In this document: positions 39,600 to 47,463 of the stretch, piece after piece
Layout: each line of letters starts with the position of its first letter
Numbering within the stretch: the stretch's first letter is position 1
Source of the DNA: Natronomonas gomsonensis
GTDB lineage: Archaea > Halobacteriota > Halobacteria > Halobacteriales > Haloarculaceae
Direction of reading: 5' to 3'
DNA length: 64,000 nt
Assembly (NCBI RefSeq): GCF_024300825.1
Contig: NZ_CP101323.1
Coordinates: 1,426,001-1,490,000 of the forward strand
The notes under the pieces: generated by a model
Told to the model about the DNA's origin: nothing
Seen by the model: only the letters and a program-made list of their open reading frames with translations
Databases searched by the model: none
Program-made: the position numbers and the translations under genes

Positions 39600-40628
39600 G
39601 TGAAGGAGTTCGGCTTCGAGTTGCGGGTGTGTGCGTGGGCCGAACGGAACTGGCCACCCGTGGGTGTCGCAGGCGAGGACGCCACCGCGCTCGTCGCCCG
39701 GCAACTCGGCACCAAGCGGCGCCGCTGGGACACCGTCGTCGTCGAGACGACGGAGGCGACCCTCGACGCCCGCGCACCGTTCGGTGAGGACCGACTGGAT
39801 TCGGATTTGCTCCACGTCGCCCGAAACGCTCCCGCCTCCTGGACGTACTACCGGGAGGCGCTCCCGGACCCCGGCTACCCCTGGCGCTACGTCCGGGAAG
39901 CGGTCCACAGGGCGGCCGACCGCGGGTTCGTCGAGACCCGAAAGGACGGCAACCGAATCGAGTTACGGCGGCGCTACCGGTATCCCGAATGGGTCGACCG
40001 CATCGTCGCCATCGAGAACAAACCGGACCTCGACGCCTCGGCGGCCCGCGTGCTGGCCGAACAACTCGAACACGACGTGGCGCTGGGACTGGCCGACGAG
40101 GTGTGGCTGGCGACGGAGGCGACCCGCGAGGAGTTCGAACCGGCGCTTCTGGAGGCGATGCCCGTCGAGGTGGGTATCCTCGCGGTGTCGGAAGGGCCAG
40201 AGGGCTGGCGTGCCGAACCGGTGTGGAACCCCCGCTCGCTTTCGGTGTCCGAACCGGGAACGCGAATTCTCGACCGACCTGAGGGGGACGAATACGACGC
40301 TTCAGCGGCGCGTTTCGAGTACGCCGACCCCGACTGGAAGCGCCGCAAACGGCTGGAAATCGCCGAACGGGCCTACGAGCGCGGCTGGCGCTCCTATGCC
40401 GACACGATGCGCCCCGACTGTCGGCACTTCGAGGTGGCCGAGCCGACGGGGCCGTTTCCACGGTGTGCGGCGAAGGGTCGCGAGCAGACCGCCGCGGAGT
40501 GTTCGGCCCGCTGTCGGTCGTTCGAACCCGAACCACCCGTCTGGCGAACGAAGGAGTGGCCCATCGACGGCGGACCGGGAGCGGCGATAACACGGCTGCT
40601 CGCGGAAAAGCGGCGGCGGCGCCGTTAG
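39600..40628 (+). CDS. conserved haloarchaeal protein with C-terminal Cys cluster (DUF5787-like)
   Basis: The product is 342 aa with GTG start (MKEFGFELRVCAWAERNWPP). The first about 220 residues look like a nuclease-type alpha/beta domain: VVVETTEATLDARAP, IELRRRYRYPEWVDRIVAIENKPDLDASAA contain E-x-K (IENKPD) as in restriction-endonuclease-like folds, followed by DEVWLATEATREEFE. The C-terminal part carries spaced Cys (DCRHFEV, RCAAKG, ECSARC), the arrangement of a metal or Fe-S site as in some Cas4/RecB-like nucleases. That reading is an inference; haloarchaeal annotation is a DUF. The end overlaps the stop of the convergent 161-aa gene by 4 nt. Confidence 0.75.
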   Translation: MKEFGFELRVCAWAERNWPPVGVAGEDATALVARQLGTKRRRWDTVVVETTEATLDARAPFGEDRLDSDLLHVARNAPASWTYYREALPDPGYPWRYVREAVHRAADRGFVETRKDGNRIELRRRYRYPEWVDRIVAIENKPDLDASAARVLAEQLEHDVALGLADEVWLATEATREEFEPALLEAMPVEVGILAVSEGPEGWRAEPVWNPRSLSVSEPGTRILDRPEGDEYDASAARFEYADPDWKRRKRLEIAERAYERGWRSYADTMRPDCRHFEVAEPTGPFPRCAAKGREQTAAECSARCRSFEPEPPVWRTKEWPIDGGPGAAITRLLAEKRRRRR

Positions 40629-41110
40629 CTCTCGACGGGGTCTTCCAGCACCTTGACCTCGATGGCGTCGCGCTCGACGGCCAACCGGAACGTGGGGACG
40701 GTTTTGCGAATCAGCGAGACGATGCCTTTGTCCTTGAGGCTGCGCAGTCCGGAGCGGACGGCGTCGGGGTCGCTGTCCACGCCGACATCACGGAGGTCAT
40801 GGAGGACGGAGACGACGCTTTGGGGGTCCTCGTCGGGACCGGCGAGGACGTCGATGATTCGGGCCTGCAGTTCGGGGACGCGGACGATTTCCTCGCTGTC
40901 GTCCATACCGACCAGGGCGGCGGCCTCCGGCGTCGCTCGGATGAGGCTGTCCTCGTCGCGGTAGTAGTACTCCTTCAGTTCGTTCTCGAGGTACTGGTGA
41001 ACCTCGCTGCCGCTGTCCATGCCCCACCGCTGTTGTAACTCGCCGTTCTTCGTCGGTTGGAGGGCGACGATGTCCGCCAACCGGGATTCGGCCTCCTCCG
41101 AGAGGGTCAT
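40625..41110 (-). CDS. winged-helix regulator-like protein (DUF5797-like), 161 aa
   Basis: MTLSEEAESRLADIVALQPT begins a helical domain (GELQQRWGMDSGSEVHQYLE, EYYYRDEDSLIRATPEAAAL). The second half is a winged-helix module: VPELQARIIDVLAGPDEDPQ, VVSVLHDLRDVGVDSDPDAV, RSGLRSLKDKGIVSLIRKTV and a wing TFRLAVERDAIEVKVLED. The product is probably a DNA-binding regulator. The 12-bp palindrome GTAGGCGCCTAC stands between its TATA-like TTTTTCTAG and its ATG, consistent with autorepression. The stop overlaps the convergent gene. Confidence 0.75.
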   Translation of the reverse strand: MTLSEEAESRLADIVALQPTKNGELQQRWGMDSGSEVHQYLENELKEYYYRDEDSLIRATPEAAALVGMDDSEEIVRVPELQARIIDVLAGPDEDPQSVVSVLHDLRDVGVDSDPDAVRSGLRSLKDKGIVSLIRKTVPTFRLAVERDAIEVKVLEDPVES

Positions 41111-41119
41111 GTGGAGTTG

Positions 41120-41131
41120 GTAGGCGCCTAC
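41120..41131. promoter_or_regulatory. 12-bp palindromic operator candidate before the DUF5797-like gene
   Basis: GTAGGCGCCTAC is perfectly palindromic, flanked by GGAG and CTCC that extend the symmetry outward. It ends 10 nt before the ATG, downstream of the TATA-like element, so it covers the inferred start of transcription. Confidence 0.5.
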
Positions 41132-41320
41132 TCCTAGAAAAAGGGTCGGAGTCGTCCCGGACACGTCTGGCACACGACCGAACATCACGAGAGTCGGTAC
41201 CGGACGGTACGAGAACAGCCTCCAAACCGTCTCATACCGGCCAATTAAGCGTTACACCAACCATATCAGAATTAATTCATTTAGGTAATAGTATGTTTTC
41301 CACACAATCTTTTTAACGGT

Positions 41321-41333
41321 ATGCTCGGAGCAT
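41321..41333 (+). promoter_or_regulatory. palindrome at the HMG-CoA reductase promoter
   Basis: ATGCTC-G-GAGCAT is a perfect 6-bp dyad lying just after the TATA-like CTTTTTAAC (41309-41317) and before the leaderless start at 41345. AT-rich DNA upstream also holds GAATTAATTC (41269-41278). The remainder of the 234-nt gap 41111-41344 shows no gene. Confidence 0.4.
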
Positions 41334-41344
41334 GAGGCACGCAA

Positions 41345-42964
41345 ATGGTTATACCAACGCCAGACAGTGGGATTCTGAAGCGCATCTACGCCAACATCGT
41401 GGGGTCGGGTGGATTCGTCTCCCTCGACATCCCCGAGAAGATACTCAAACGGCTGTACACCTACGGGAGTTTGAAGGATACCGACCGGGGCGTCGAGTTC
41501 GAGGTGAAAAACCGCCTCCAAGACGCGAAGTTCGCTGGCATCAACCGCCTCGTCATCAACGGCGACGAGGTCGACCCCGAGCGGGTCCGACTGGAGACCG
41601 CCGACGGCGACTCCTTCCGACTCGACGAAGTCACCAAGGAGAGTCCGATTCAGTTCCCGGTTGGCCGGACCGTCACCGTCGTCGTCGAGGAGATGAACCT
41701 TCCGACCGGCGACCACGACATCCACGTCGACTTCGTCGCCGAACCGTTCGGCGAACTCACCCTGGAAATCGGCGACACCATCCGCGGGGAGGACGCCATC
41801 CCCGGCATTCCGCGCTCGGACGACGACAACTACAGCGAAGAGGCCATCGCCGAACGCCACGAGTACCTCGAGGAGAAGACCGGCACCGAACTCGAACACG
41901 TCCCGGAGTTCTCCTTCGACGCCGCCCGCGGCGAGGGCAACATCGAGAACTTCATCGGCGTCGCCCAGATGCCGCTCGGCCTCGCCGGACCGGTCAAAAT
42001 CAACGGCGAGCACGCCGACGGCGAGTACCCGATTCCGATGGCGACCACCGAGGGGACGCTCGTTGCCTCCTACAGTCGCGGGATGAAGGCCATCAACCTC
42101 TCGGGTGGCGCGAAGACGACGGTCGTCGACGACCGGATGAACCGCGCGCCCGTGTTCGTCTTCGAGGACGCCCGCAACGCCCGCGACTTCCGCGATTGGG
42201 TGTTCGAGCACTACGACACCATCAAGGAGAAAGCCGAGGAAACCTCCAGCGTCGCCGAGTTGGTCGAAGTCGAGGACTACATGACCAACAACTTCGCCCA
42301 CCTGCGGTTCAGCTATCGGACGGGCGACGCCGCCGGACAGAACATGGTCGGGAAAGCCACCTTCGCGGCGTGTAACTGGGTGCTGCAGGAGTACCCCGGC
42401 TACGTCGAGAACTTCTATCTCGAAGGGAACTTCGCGACTGACAAGAAGGCCTCGAAGGTCAACGACATGATGACCCGCGGCAAGCGCGTCACCGCCGAGG
42501 TGACGCTGGACCGCGACACCTGCATCCACCACCTCGGCGCCGAACCGGACAGCCTCGCCCACCACAGCAAAATCGCGACACTCGGCTCGTTCTTCTCGGG
42601 GGCGAACACCAACGGCGCCCACCCGGCAAACGGGTTGGCCGCGCTGTTTATCGCCACCGGACAGGACGAGGCCAACGTCGCCGAATCCTCGGCGGCTATC
42701 CTCAACACGACGCTGCTCGACGACGACTCGCTGCACATCTCGGTGACCATCCCCTCGCTCATCGTCGCCACCTACGGCGGTGGGACGGGGATGGCGACCC
42801 AACAGGAGTGTCTCGAAATCCTCGACTGTTCCGGGCCCGGCAACGTCAACAAACTCGCCGAAATCGCCGCCGCAACCGTGCTGGCCGGCGAAATCTCGCT
42901 CGGTGCCGCCATCTCGGCCTCCGACTGGGTGACCAGCCACGAGTCACTCGGTCGGAACCGGTGA
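41345..42964 (+). CDS. hmgA: hydroxymethylglutaryl-CoA reductase with N-terminal extension domain
   Basis: The product is 539 aa; ordinary haloarchaeal HMG-CoA reductase is near 400. Residues 1 to about 145 form a separate beta-rich domain (IPEKILKRLYTYGSLKDTDR, GVEFEVKNRLQDAKFAGINR, FGELTLEIGDTI). The catalytic domain follows: ENFIGVAQMPLGLAGPVKI (about 201), catalytic Glu in MATTEGTLVASYSRG (about 236), Asp in GDAAGQNMVGK (about 328), Lys in NFATDKKASK (about 367), NADPH region TYGGGTGMATQ and C-terminal catalytic His in VTSHESLGRNR. All catalytic residues are present. It reduces HMG-CoA to mevalonate for isoprenoid lipids. Sequence details (DAAGQN instead of DAMGMN) suggest a distinct, possibly transferred, subfamily. 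Confidence 0.9.
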   Translation: MVIPTPDSGILKRIYANIVGSGGFVSLDIPEKILKRLYTYGSLKDTDRGVEFEVKNRLQDAKFAGINRLVINGDEVDPERVRLETADGDSFRLDEVTKESPIQFPVGRTVTVVVEEMNLPTGDHDIHVDFVAEPFGELTLEIGDTIRGEDAIPGIPRSDDDNYSEEAIAERHEYLEEKTGTELEHVPEFSFDAARGEGNIENFIGVAQMPLGLAGPVKINGEHADGEYPIPMATTEGTLVASYSRGMKAINLSGGAKTTVVDDRMNRAPVFVFEDARNARDFRDWVFEHYDTIKEKAEETSSVAELVEVEDYMTNNFAHLRFSYRTGDAAGQNMVGKATFAACNWVLQEYPGYVENFYLEGNFATDKKASKVNDMMTRGKRVTAEVTLDRDTCIHHLGAEPDSLAHHSKIATLGSFFSGANTNGAHPANGLAALFIATGQDEANVAESSAAILNTTLLDDDSLHISVTIPSLIVATYGGGTGMATQQECLEILDCSGPGNVNKLAEIAAATVLAGEISLGAAISASDWVTSHESLGRNR

Positions 42965-42986
42965 GCGACTCGGCGTAGCCGTCTCG

Positions 42987-44270
42987 CTAATCGCCGCCGG
43001 GGACGAAATCCGGAACGACCGCGCCTTCGAGCGTTTCTTCGACCTGTGTTGCGACCAAGACGAGCGCCGCAAGCGCCAGCGCCGCCCCGAAGACGAAGGG
43101 GACGACGAAGCCGTAGCCGAACAACACTCCCGAGGCAAGCGGCCCGATTGCGGTGCCGAACCCGAACGCCATCGTCAGCACCGACAGCGTCGTTCCGGAT
43201 TGCCCCTCCTTGGCGAGGTCGCCGGCCACCGCGAGGGCCGGCGCGAACACCATCGCCACCGAAATCCCGTGAGCGAGGCGGGCGAGGAGCATCGTCCACG
43301 GCGAGGTGACGAGCCCCTGTGCGAGTACCGACGGCGCGAGGATGACGAGGCCGCCGACGAGGAACGGCTTCCGGCCGATTCTGTCGGCGGCGCGACCGAT
43401 GGGGACCTGCAGGACGACGTTGGCGACGACGACCGCCGAAAACTGGATTCCGAACCACGTCGAGCCCTGACCCAGTCGGGCGTTGACCGGTTCCTGTAAC
43501 GTCGCGAACAGCGCAATCGAGATGGCCATGAACAGCGTGCCGACGCCGAGGACGAACACGGGGTCGAACAGTCTGTCTTCGCCCAGCACCGACACGGAGA
43601 GGTCGTCGGAGGCGTCGGCTTCCGTACTCGGCGGGTCGCTGATGAGCAGCGTCACGAGCGTGAAACTGAGCAGCGCGCCGAGGACGGCGACGCCGAAGGC
43701 GGCGTTGAACCCCGACAGCGTCACGCCGGCCGGAAGTGCGTAGGGGCCACCCTGGACGACGAGACCGGCGACGACGGGCCCAAAGCCGAAGCCGATGAGC
43801 CGGAAGGTGTTGAACACCCCGAAGTTGCCGCCGCGTTCGGCGTCGCTGCGGGCGAGGTCGTTGACCAAGGCGATGGTCGTCGGGATGACGAAGGCCCCAC
43901 CAAGCCCCTGCAGCGCGCGGACGACAAGCAGCGCCTCGTAGCTGTCGACGACGGCGTAGGCGACCGAGGTGACCGCAAGCACCGTCAGCCCGAAGAGGAT
44001 GTAGATTTTCCGGCGGCCGGTCCGGTCCGAGAGTCGCCCGGTAAAGGGCTGGGCGAAACTGTTCAGGAAGCCGAAAAGCGACAGCGCCACGCCGATGAGC
44101 AACTCGATGGTGACCGGAATCCCGAGCACCGAGACGCCCTCGAACCCCGGCAGAGCGAGTTCGCCACTCGCGATGTACAGCGGCAGGACGATGATGAGAA
44201 ACGAGTTGGCAACGGCGTCGGCCATCCGCGCTAACGCGAGCACGATGACTCGACGGTCCGTCCCGAACAT
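42987..44270 (-). CDS. MFS transporter (12-helix, DHA-type)
   Basis: The product is 427 aa with about 12 membrane helices in two halves. Motif A is FTGRLSDRTGRRKIYILFG between helices 2 and 3, with the related PIGRAADRIGRKPFLVGG between helices 8 and 9. The central loop (about 195-215) is acidic (SDPPSTEADASDDLSVSVLG). The pattern is that of drug/metabolite efflux permeases; the substrate is not decidable. Start MFGTDRRVIVLALARMADAV. It is divergent from the TFS gene with a 140-nt gap holding two promoters. Confidence 0.9.
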   Translation of the reverse strand: MFGTDRRVIVLALARMADAVANSFLIIVLPLYIASGELALPGFEGVSVLGIPVTIELLIGVALSLFGFLNSFAQPFTGRLSDRTGRRKIYILFGLTVLAVTSVAYAVVDSYEALLVVRALQGLGGAFVIPTTIALVNDLARSDAERGGNFGVFNTFRLIGFGFGPVVAGLVVQGGPYALPAGVTLSGFNAAFGVAVLGALLSFTLVTLLISDPPSTEADASDDLSVSVLGEDRLFDPVFVLGVGTLFMAISIALFATLQEPVNARLGQGSTWFGIQFSAVVVANVVLQVPIGRAADRIGRKPFLVGGLVILAPSVLAQGLVTSPWTMLLARLAHGISVAMVFAPALAVAGDLAKEGQSGTTLSVLTMAFGFGTAIGPLASGVLFGYGFVVPFVFGAALALAALVLVATQVEETLEGAVVPDFVPGGD

Positions 44271-44410
44271 CTACCGAAACGACGGGGAGGAGTCGTATCA
44301 CCTTTCCGAAGACGGAACGCCGACGGTGTTTGCCCACGGCGACCCGGCCAATCAGCGGGCGACGCTTGAACCCCGCCGCTTAAATACGGCCCGTACCGTC
44401 ACACACGGAT

Positions 44411-44737
44411 ATGGAGTTCTGCGACGAGTGCGGTTCGATGATGCACAGCGAGGACGACACGTGGGTGTGTCAGTCCTGTGGCTTCGAGAAGGCCCGCGAC
44501 ACCGAAAACGAAGCGAGCATGACGACGACGGAGGGCCAAGACACCGACAGCGGCCCGGTCGACATGTCCGAAGTCGACGATGCCGAAATCGGTCCGACGA
44601 CGAAGGTCAACTGCCCGAAATGTGGCCACGACCGTGCTCGCTACGAGATGAAACAGATTCGCGCGGCCGACGAGTCCGAGACCCGCTTTTTCACCTGCGT
44701 CGAGTGCGACCACAAGTGGCGCGAAGACGACCACTGA
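44411..44737 (+). CDS. tfs: transcription factor S (TFIIS/RPA12-like RNA-cleavage factor)
   Basis: The product is 108 aa. The N-terminal zinc ribbon MEFCDECGSMMHSEDDTWVC has two CxxC pairs (QSCG completes it), an acidic linker covers about 30-65, and the C-terminal ribbon is VNCPKCGHDRARYEMKQIRA with AADESETRFFTCVECDHKW. The Asp-Glu in RAADESETRFF is the catalytic hairpin that stimulates transcript cleavage by backtracked RNA polymerase, so the factor is active by sequence. A TTTAAATACG TATA lies about 27 nt before the ATG. Codes a universal archaeal elongation factor. Confidence 0.95.
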   Translation: MEFCDECGSMMHSEDDTWVCQSCGFEKARDTENEASMTTTEGQDTDSGPVDMSEVDDAEIGPTTKVNCPKCGHDRARYEMKQIRAADESETRFFTCVECDHKWREDDH

Positions 44738-44750
44738 GGCAGACTTTCGA

Positions 44751-46025
44751 TTACGGCCGCTCGTGGCAGACGGTCTCGATAGCCTCGCTCAGCACGTCGA
44801 CGCCGATTTCTAGGGAGTCCTCGTCTACGTCGAACGTGGCTGTGTGGTGGCCGCCGGGGTGGTCGGTTCCGATGCCGACGTAGGTGGCGAGTCCGCCGTT
44901 GTCCTGGACGTACTGCATGAGGAACGTTGCGTCCTCGCTGCCGCCGAGAGAGCCACGACGAGTCGGTTGAGTCACCTCGGGGTGGGCCGACGACACCGAG
45001 TGAACGACATCGACGAGCGCCTCGTCGCTCTCGGCCGATGGGGCCTCCCCTTCGATTTCGATGTCGACCTCGCAGTCGTGGGAGGTCGCCGCGCCCTCGA
45101 ACACCTTCTCGGCGCGTTCGAAGGTGAAATCGCGGATTTCGGTCGTCTCGCCGCGAACCTCGCCGTGAACGAACGCCTCCTCGGGAATGATGTTCGTCGC
45201 CGTACCGCCGCCGACACGGCCGGCGTTGACCCGCGAGGCACCCTCGCTGTGACGGGGAATCCCATAGAGGTTCTGGACAGCAGTTGCCATCGCCTGCACG
45301 GCGTTTCGTCCCTCCTCGGGACGGGCGCCAGCGTGGCCCGGATAGCCGGTGAACGTCGTGTAAAACTGCGTGACTGCGAGGATGTCACCGATGCCGGCGA
45401 CGACCTCGCCGGTCGGGAAGTCGAGGCCGACGTGGAGGGCAAAGAGGTACGCCACGTCGTCGAGATGACCCGATTCCGACATCGGCTTGCCGCCGCCGAT
45501 GACCTCCTCGGCGGGCTGGAAGAACACCTTCAGCGTCCCCGAGAAGTCGCTTTCCTTGATGGCCTCGATGACGCCGATGCCGATGGTGGCGTGGGCGTCG
45601 TGACCGCAGGCGTGCATCGCCCCGGTTTCCGAGCGGAACCCCTCGCGTGCGGGGTGGTGTTCGTCGTCGGTCGACTCCTCACGCGGCAGGCCGTCGATGT
45701 CGACGCGCAGTCCGACGACGGGACCCTCACCCTGCTCGATGACGGCGACACAGCCAGTCCAGCCGCCGGCCATCGCCTCCACGAGGTCGGGGTCAGCGCC
45801 GGCCTCGCGGGCGCGGTCGACCCACTCGTCGAGTTCCGCCTCGTCGGGTACCGAGAGGCGTTCCTCGCCGAGGGCGTCGCGGCCGACGTGCAGTTCGTCG
45901 ACGCCGACGGAGCGCAGTTCCTCGACGATGCGGGCCGTCGTCCAGAACTCCTTCCATGCGGGTTCGGGGTGACGGTGGAGTTCGCGGCGCAACGCGACCA
46001 GCCGGCTGCGGCGGTCAGTGCTCAT
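44751..46025 (-). CDS. M20D-family amidohydrolase (N-acyl amino acid/peptidase type)
   Basis: The product is 424 aa. Metal-site motifs are RRELHRHPEPAWKEF at the N-terminus, GLRVDIDGLP, MHACGHDAHATIGIGV (HxCGHDxH) and QPAEEVIGGGKPM; the lid/dimer domain contains YPGHAGARPEEGRNAVQA, and GTDHPGGHHTATFDVDED supplies the last ligand. It hydrolyses N-acyl or amide bonds such as IAA-amino acid or aminobenzoyl-glutamate analogues. I start at MSTDRRSRLVALRREL; 21 further codons upstream would cross promoter-like DNA. An insert after the first motif (about 40-75) is acidic. Convergent with tfs. Confidence 0.88.
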   Translation of the reverse strand: MSTDRRSRLVALRRELHRHPEPAWKEFWTTARIVEELRSVGVDELHVGRDALGEERLSVPDEAELDEWVDRAREAGADPDLVEAMAGGWTGCVAVIEQGEGPVVGLRVDIDGLPREESTDDEHHPAREGFRSETGAMHACGHDAHATIGIGVIEAIKESDFSGTLKVFFQPAEEVIGGGKPMSESGHLDDVAYLFALHVGLDFPTGEVVAGIGDILAVTQFYTTFTGYPGHAGARPEEGRNAVQAMATAVQNLYGIPRHSEGASRVNAGRVGGGTATNIIPEEAFVHGEVRGETTEIRDFTFERAEKVFEGAATSHDCEVDIEIEGEAPSAESDEALVDVVHSVSSAHPEVTQPTRRGSLGGSEDATFLMQYVQDNGGLATYVGIGTDHPGGHHTATFDVDEDSLEIGVDVLSEAIETVCHERP

Positions 46026-46118
46026 ACCCGGACGTGAGTCCCCGCGAGTATAAGCCTCCGCGATTGGGTCGCCGACGGGACGCGACACGCTCTTTGAGTC
46101 CCGGCGGCTACATCGGGT

Positions 46119-46553
46119 ATGGACGTGTCACGTCGGCGGGCGATGACCGCAGTCGGCGTCGCCGTCACCGCCGGATTGGCCGGCTGTGGCGACCCCGGGT
46201 CGCGACGAACGTCGACACCGCTTTTCGTCACCAACGAGTCCGACATGGAGCTTCGGGTGACGCTTCGCATCTACGAACTGCCCGAATCAAGCGACGGCGA
46301 AAACGGAACCGAGACCACGAACACGCCGGCGACGAGTGAACTCCAACAGGTCGTCGTCGAACGGACGACGCTCAGTGCGGAGGGTGGCGCCTTCAGCCTC
46401 GAAGCCGGGGCCGTCCCGAACGCGCCGCTGCGCGTTCGAATCGCGACCGACGATGGACCGACCGACAGCTACGACTGGTACCGACCGGACGCACAGTCGA
46501 CGCTGGACGTTCGGATACGGCAGCGGTCGATTCGGTTCACGGAGTTGGCCTAA
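46119..46553 (+). CDS. Tat-exported lipoprotein, unknown function
   Basis: The product is 144 aa. MDVSRRRAMTAVGVAVTAGL has twin arginines followed by a hydrophobic stretch and the lipobox AGC at about 21-23, so export by Tat and lipid anchoring are predicted. The mature part is beta-rich: TPLFVTNESDMELRVTLRIY, an acidic Thr/Asn loop, then VVVERTTLSAEGGAFSLEAG and LDVRIRQRSIRFTELA. No catalytic motif is seen. It might bind extracellular ligands or simply be an envelope component. The stop overlaps the convergent S10-like gene by 4 nt. Confidence 0.75.
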   Translation: MDVSRRRAMTAVGVAVTAGLAGCGDPGSRRTSTPLFVTNESDMELRVTLRIYELPESSDGENGTETTNTPATSELQQVVVERTTLSAEGGAFSLEAGAVPNAPLRVRIATDDGPTDSYDWYRPDAQSTLDVRIRQRSIRFTELA

Positions 46554-46879
46554 CGGGAGCCGGGTGCGGAAACGCGCTCGACGTCGACATCGATGTGGAC
46601 GCCGGGCGGGAACTCCTGGCCGGCGGCGTTGCGGGCGAACTCGTCGTGGCCGACGATTTCCATCGTCCGCGTGTAAATCGTGTACCGCCACGAACCGAAG
46701 GCCGCGGCGTCGGCGTCGAGACGCTTCGACTGCGGCACCGAGTGGTCGTCGGGCGACTCGGCGTGTGGCCCACGCAACTCGACGCCCTTGCGTTCCGCAC
46801 GCTCCTTGATGTCCCCGGCGACGCGTTCGAGGACGTCTCGGTCCCCGCTTTGGAGCGTCAGGGTAGTGACGAAGGGCAT
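46550..46879 (-). CDS. uS10/RpsJ-like paralogue
   Basis: The product is 109 aa. MPFVTTLTLQSGDRDVLERV, AGDIKERAERKGVELRGPHA and FGSWRYTIYTRTMEIVGHDE follow the ribosomal protein S10 fold (PF00338): beta-alpha-beta, basic PxR loop region and the conserved T-R-x-x-x-I strand; here the C-terminal half is acidic and ends HIDVDVERVSAPGSR. The gene stands alone, not in the translation cluster of EF-1A and S10, so it is a paralogue rather than the ribosomal protein itself. Start chosen at MPFV, with TTTTTGAG about 27 nt upstream; MSVERAVGY in frame is the alternative. Confidence 0.75.
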   Translation of the reverse strand: MPFVTTLTLQSGDRDVLERVAGDIKERAERKGVELRGPHAESPDDHSVPQSKRLDADAAAFGSWRYTIYTRTMEIVGHDEFARNAAGQEFPPGVHIDVDVERVSAPGSR

Positions 46880-47019
46880 GTAGCCTACTGCACGCTCGAC
46901 ACTCAAAAACGCATCTATCGGTTCGCAGTACCCCGAGGTGGGGCCAGCGGGCGCTGCCGGGACATGGCACCGTCGAGGCTCCGATATTCCTTTACGTAAT
47001 GACCGACTACCCCGAGGTA

Positions 47020-47454
47020 ATGATAGAGGCCACGAGCGCGGGAGCCATCCTCTTTCGCGATACGCGTGGCCGGCGCGAGTACCTGCTGCTCAAGTCCCGG
47101 CCCGGCGATTGGGAGTTCCCCAAAGGCGGCGTCGAGGGCGAGGAAGAACTCCAGCAGACCGCCATCCGCGAAGTGAAAGAGGAGGCCGGAATCGAGGATT
47201 TCCGGCTGTTAGACGGCTTCCGAGAAGATTACGACTACGTGTTCGAAGCGAACGGAAACACCATCCACAAGACAGTCCACCTGTTCGTCGCCAAGTCCTA
47301 CGAGGCGTCGGCGGAGTTGTCCTCGGAGCACCGCGACCTGCAGTGGCGCGACTACGAGCAGGCCATCAACACCATCACACAGGACGGACCCCGGGAGATA
47401 CTCGAAGACGCACACGACTTCATCGACGAGGCGCTCGAAGACGACGAGGAGTGA
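47020..47454 (+). CDS. NUDIX hydrolase (diadenosine tetraphosphatase-like)
   Basis: The product is 144 aa. MIEATSAGAILFRDTRGRRE leads to the Nudix box GGVEGEEELQQTAIREVKEEAGI (GX5EX7REUXEEXGU fulfilled, positions about 44-66), preceded by SRPGDWEFPKG, typical of Ap4A-type enzymes. It hydrolyses nucleoside diphosphates linked to X. I choose the inner ATG because the EATSAGAI start is the conserved beginning and the ATATTCCTTTA element is about 27-35 nt before it; the outer ATG at 46999 would be too close to that element. Confidence 0.88.
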   Translation: MIEATSAGAILFRDTRGRREYLLLKSRPGDWEFPKGGVEGEEELQQTAIREVKEEAGIEDFRLLDGFREDYDYVFEANGNTIHKTVHLFVAKSYEASAELSSEHRDLQWRDYEQAINTITQDGPREILEDAHDFIDEALEDDEE

Positions 47455-47463
47455 CCCGCCCCT

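Noticed and set aside
41252-42940. 562-codon frame antisense to HMG-CoA reductase
   Set aside because: All catalytic motifs are on the plus strand; the antisense product has no recognisable pattern.
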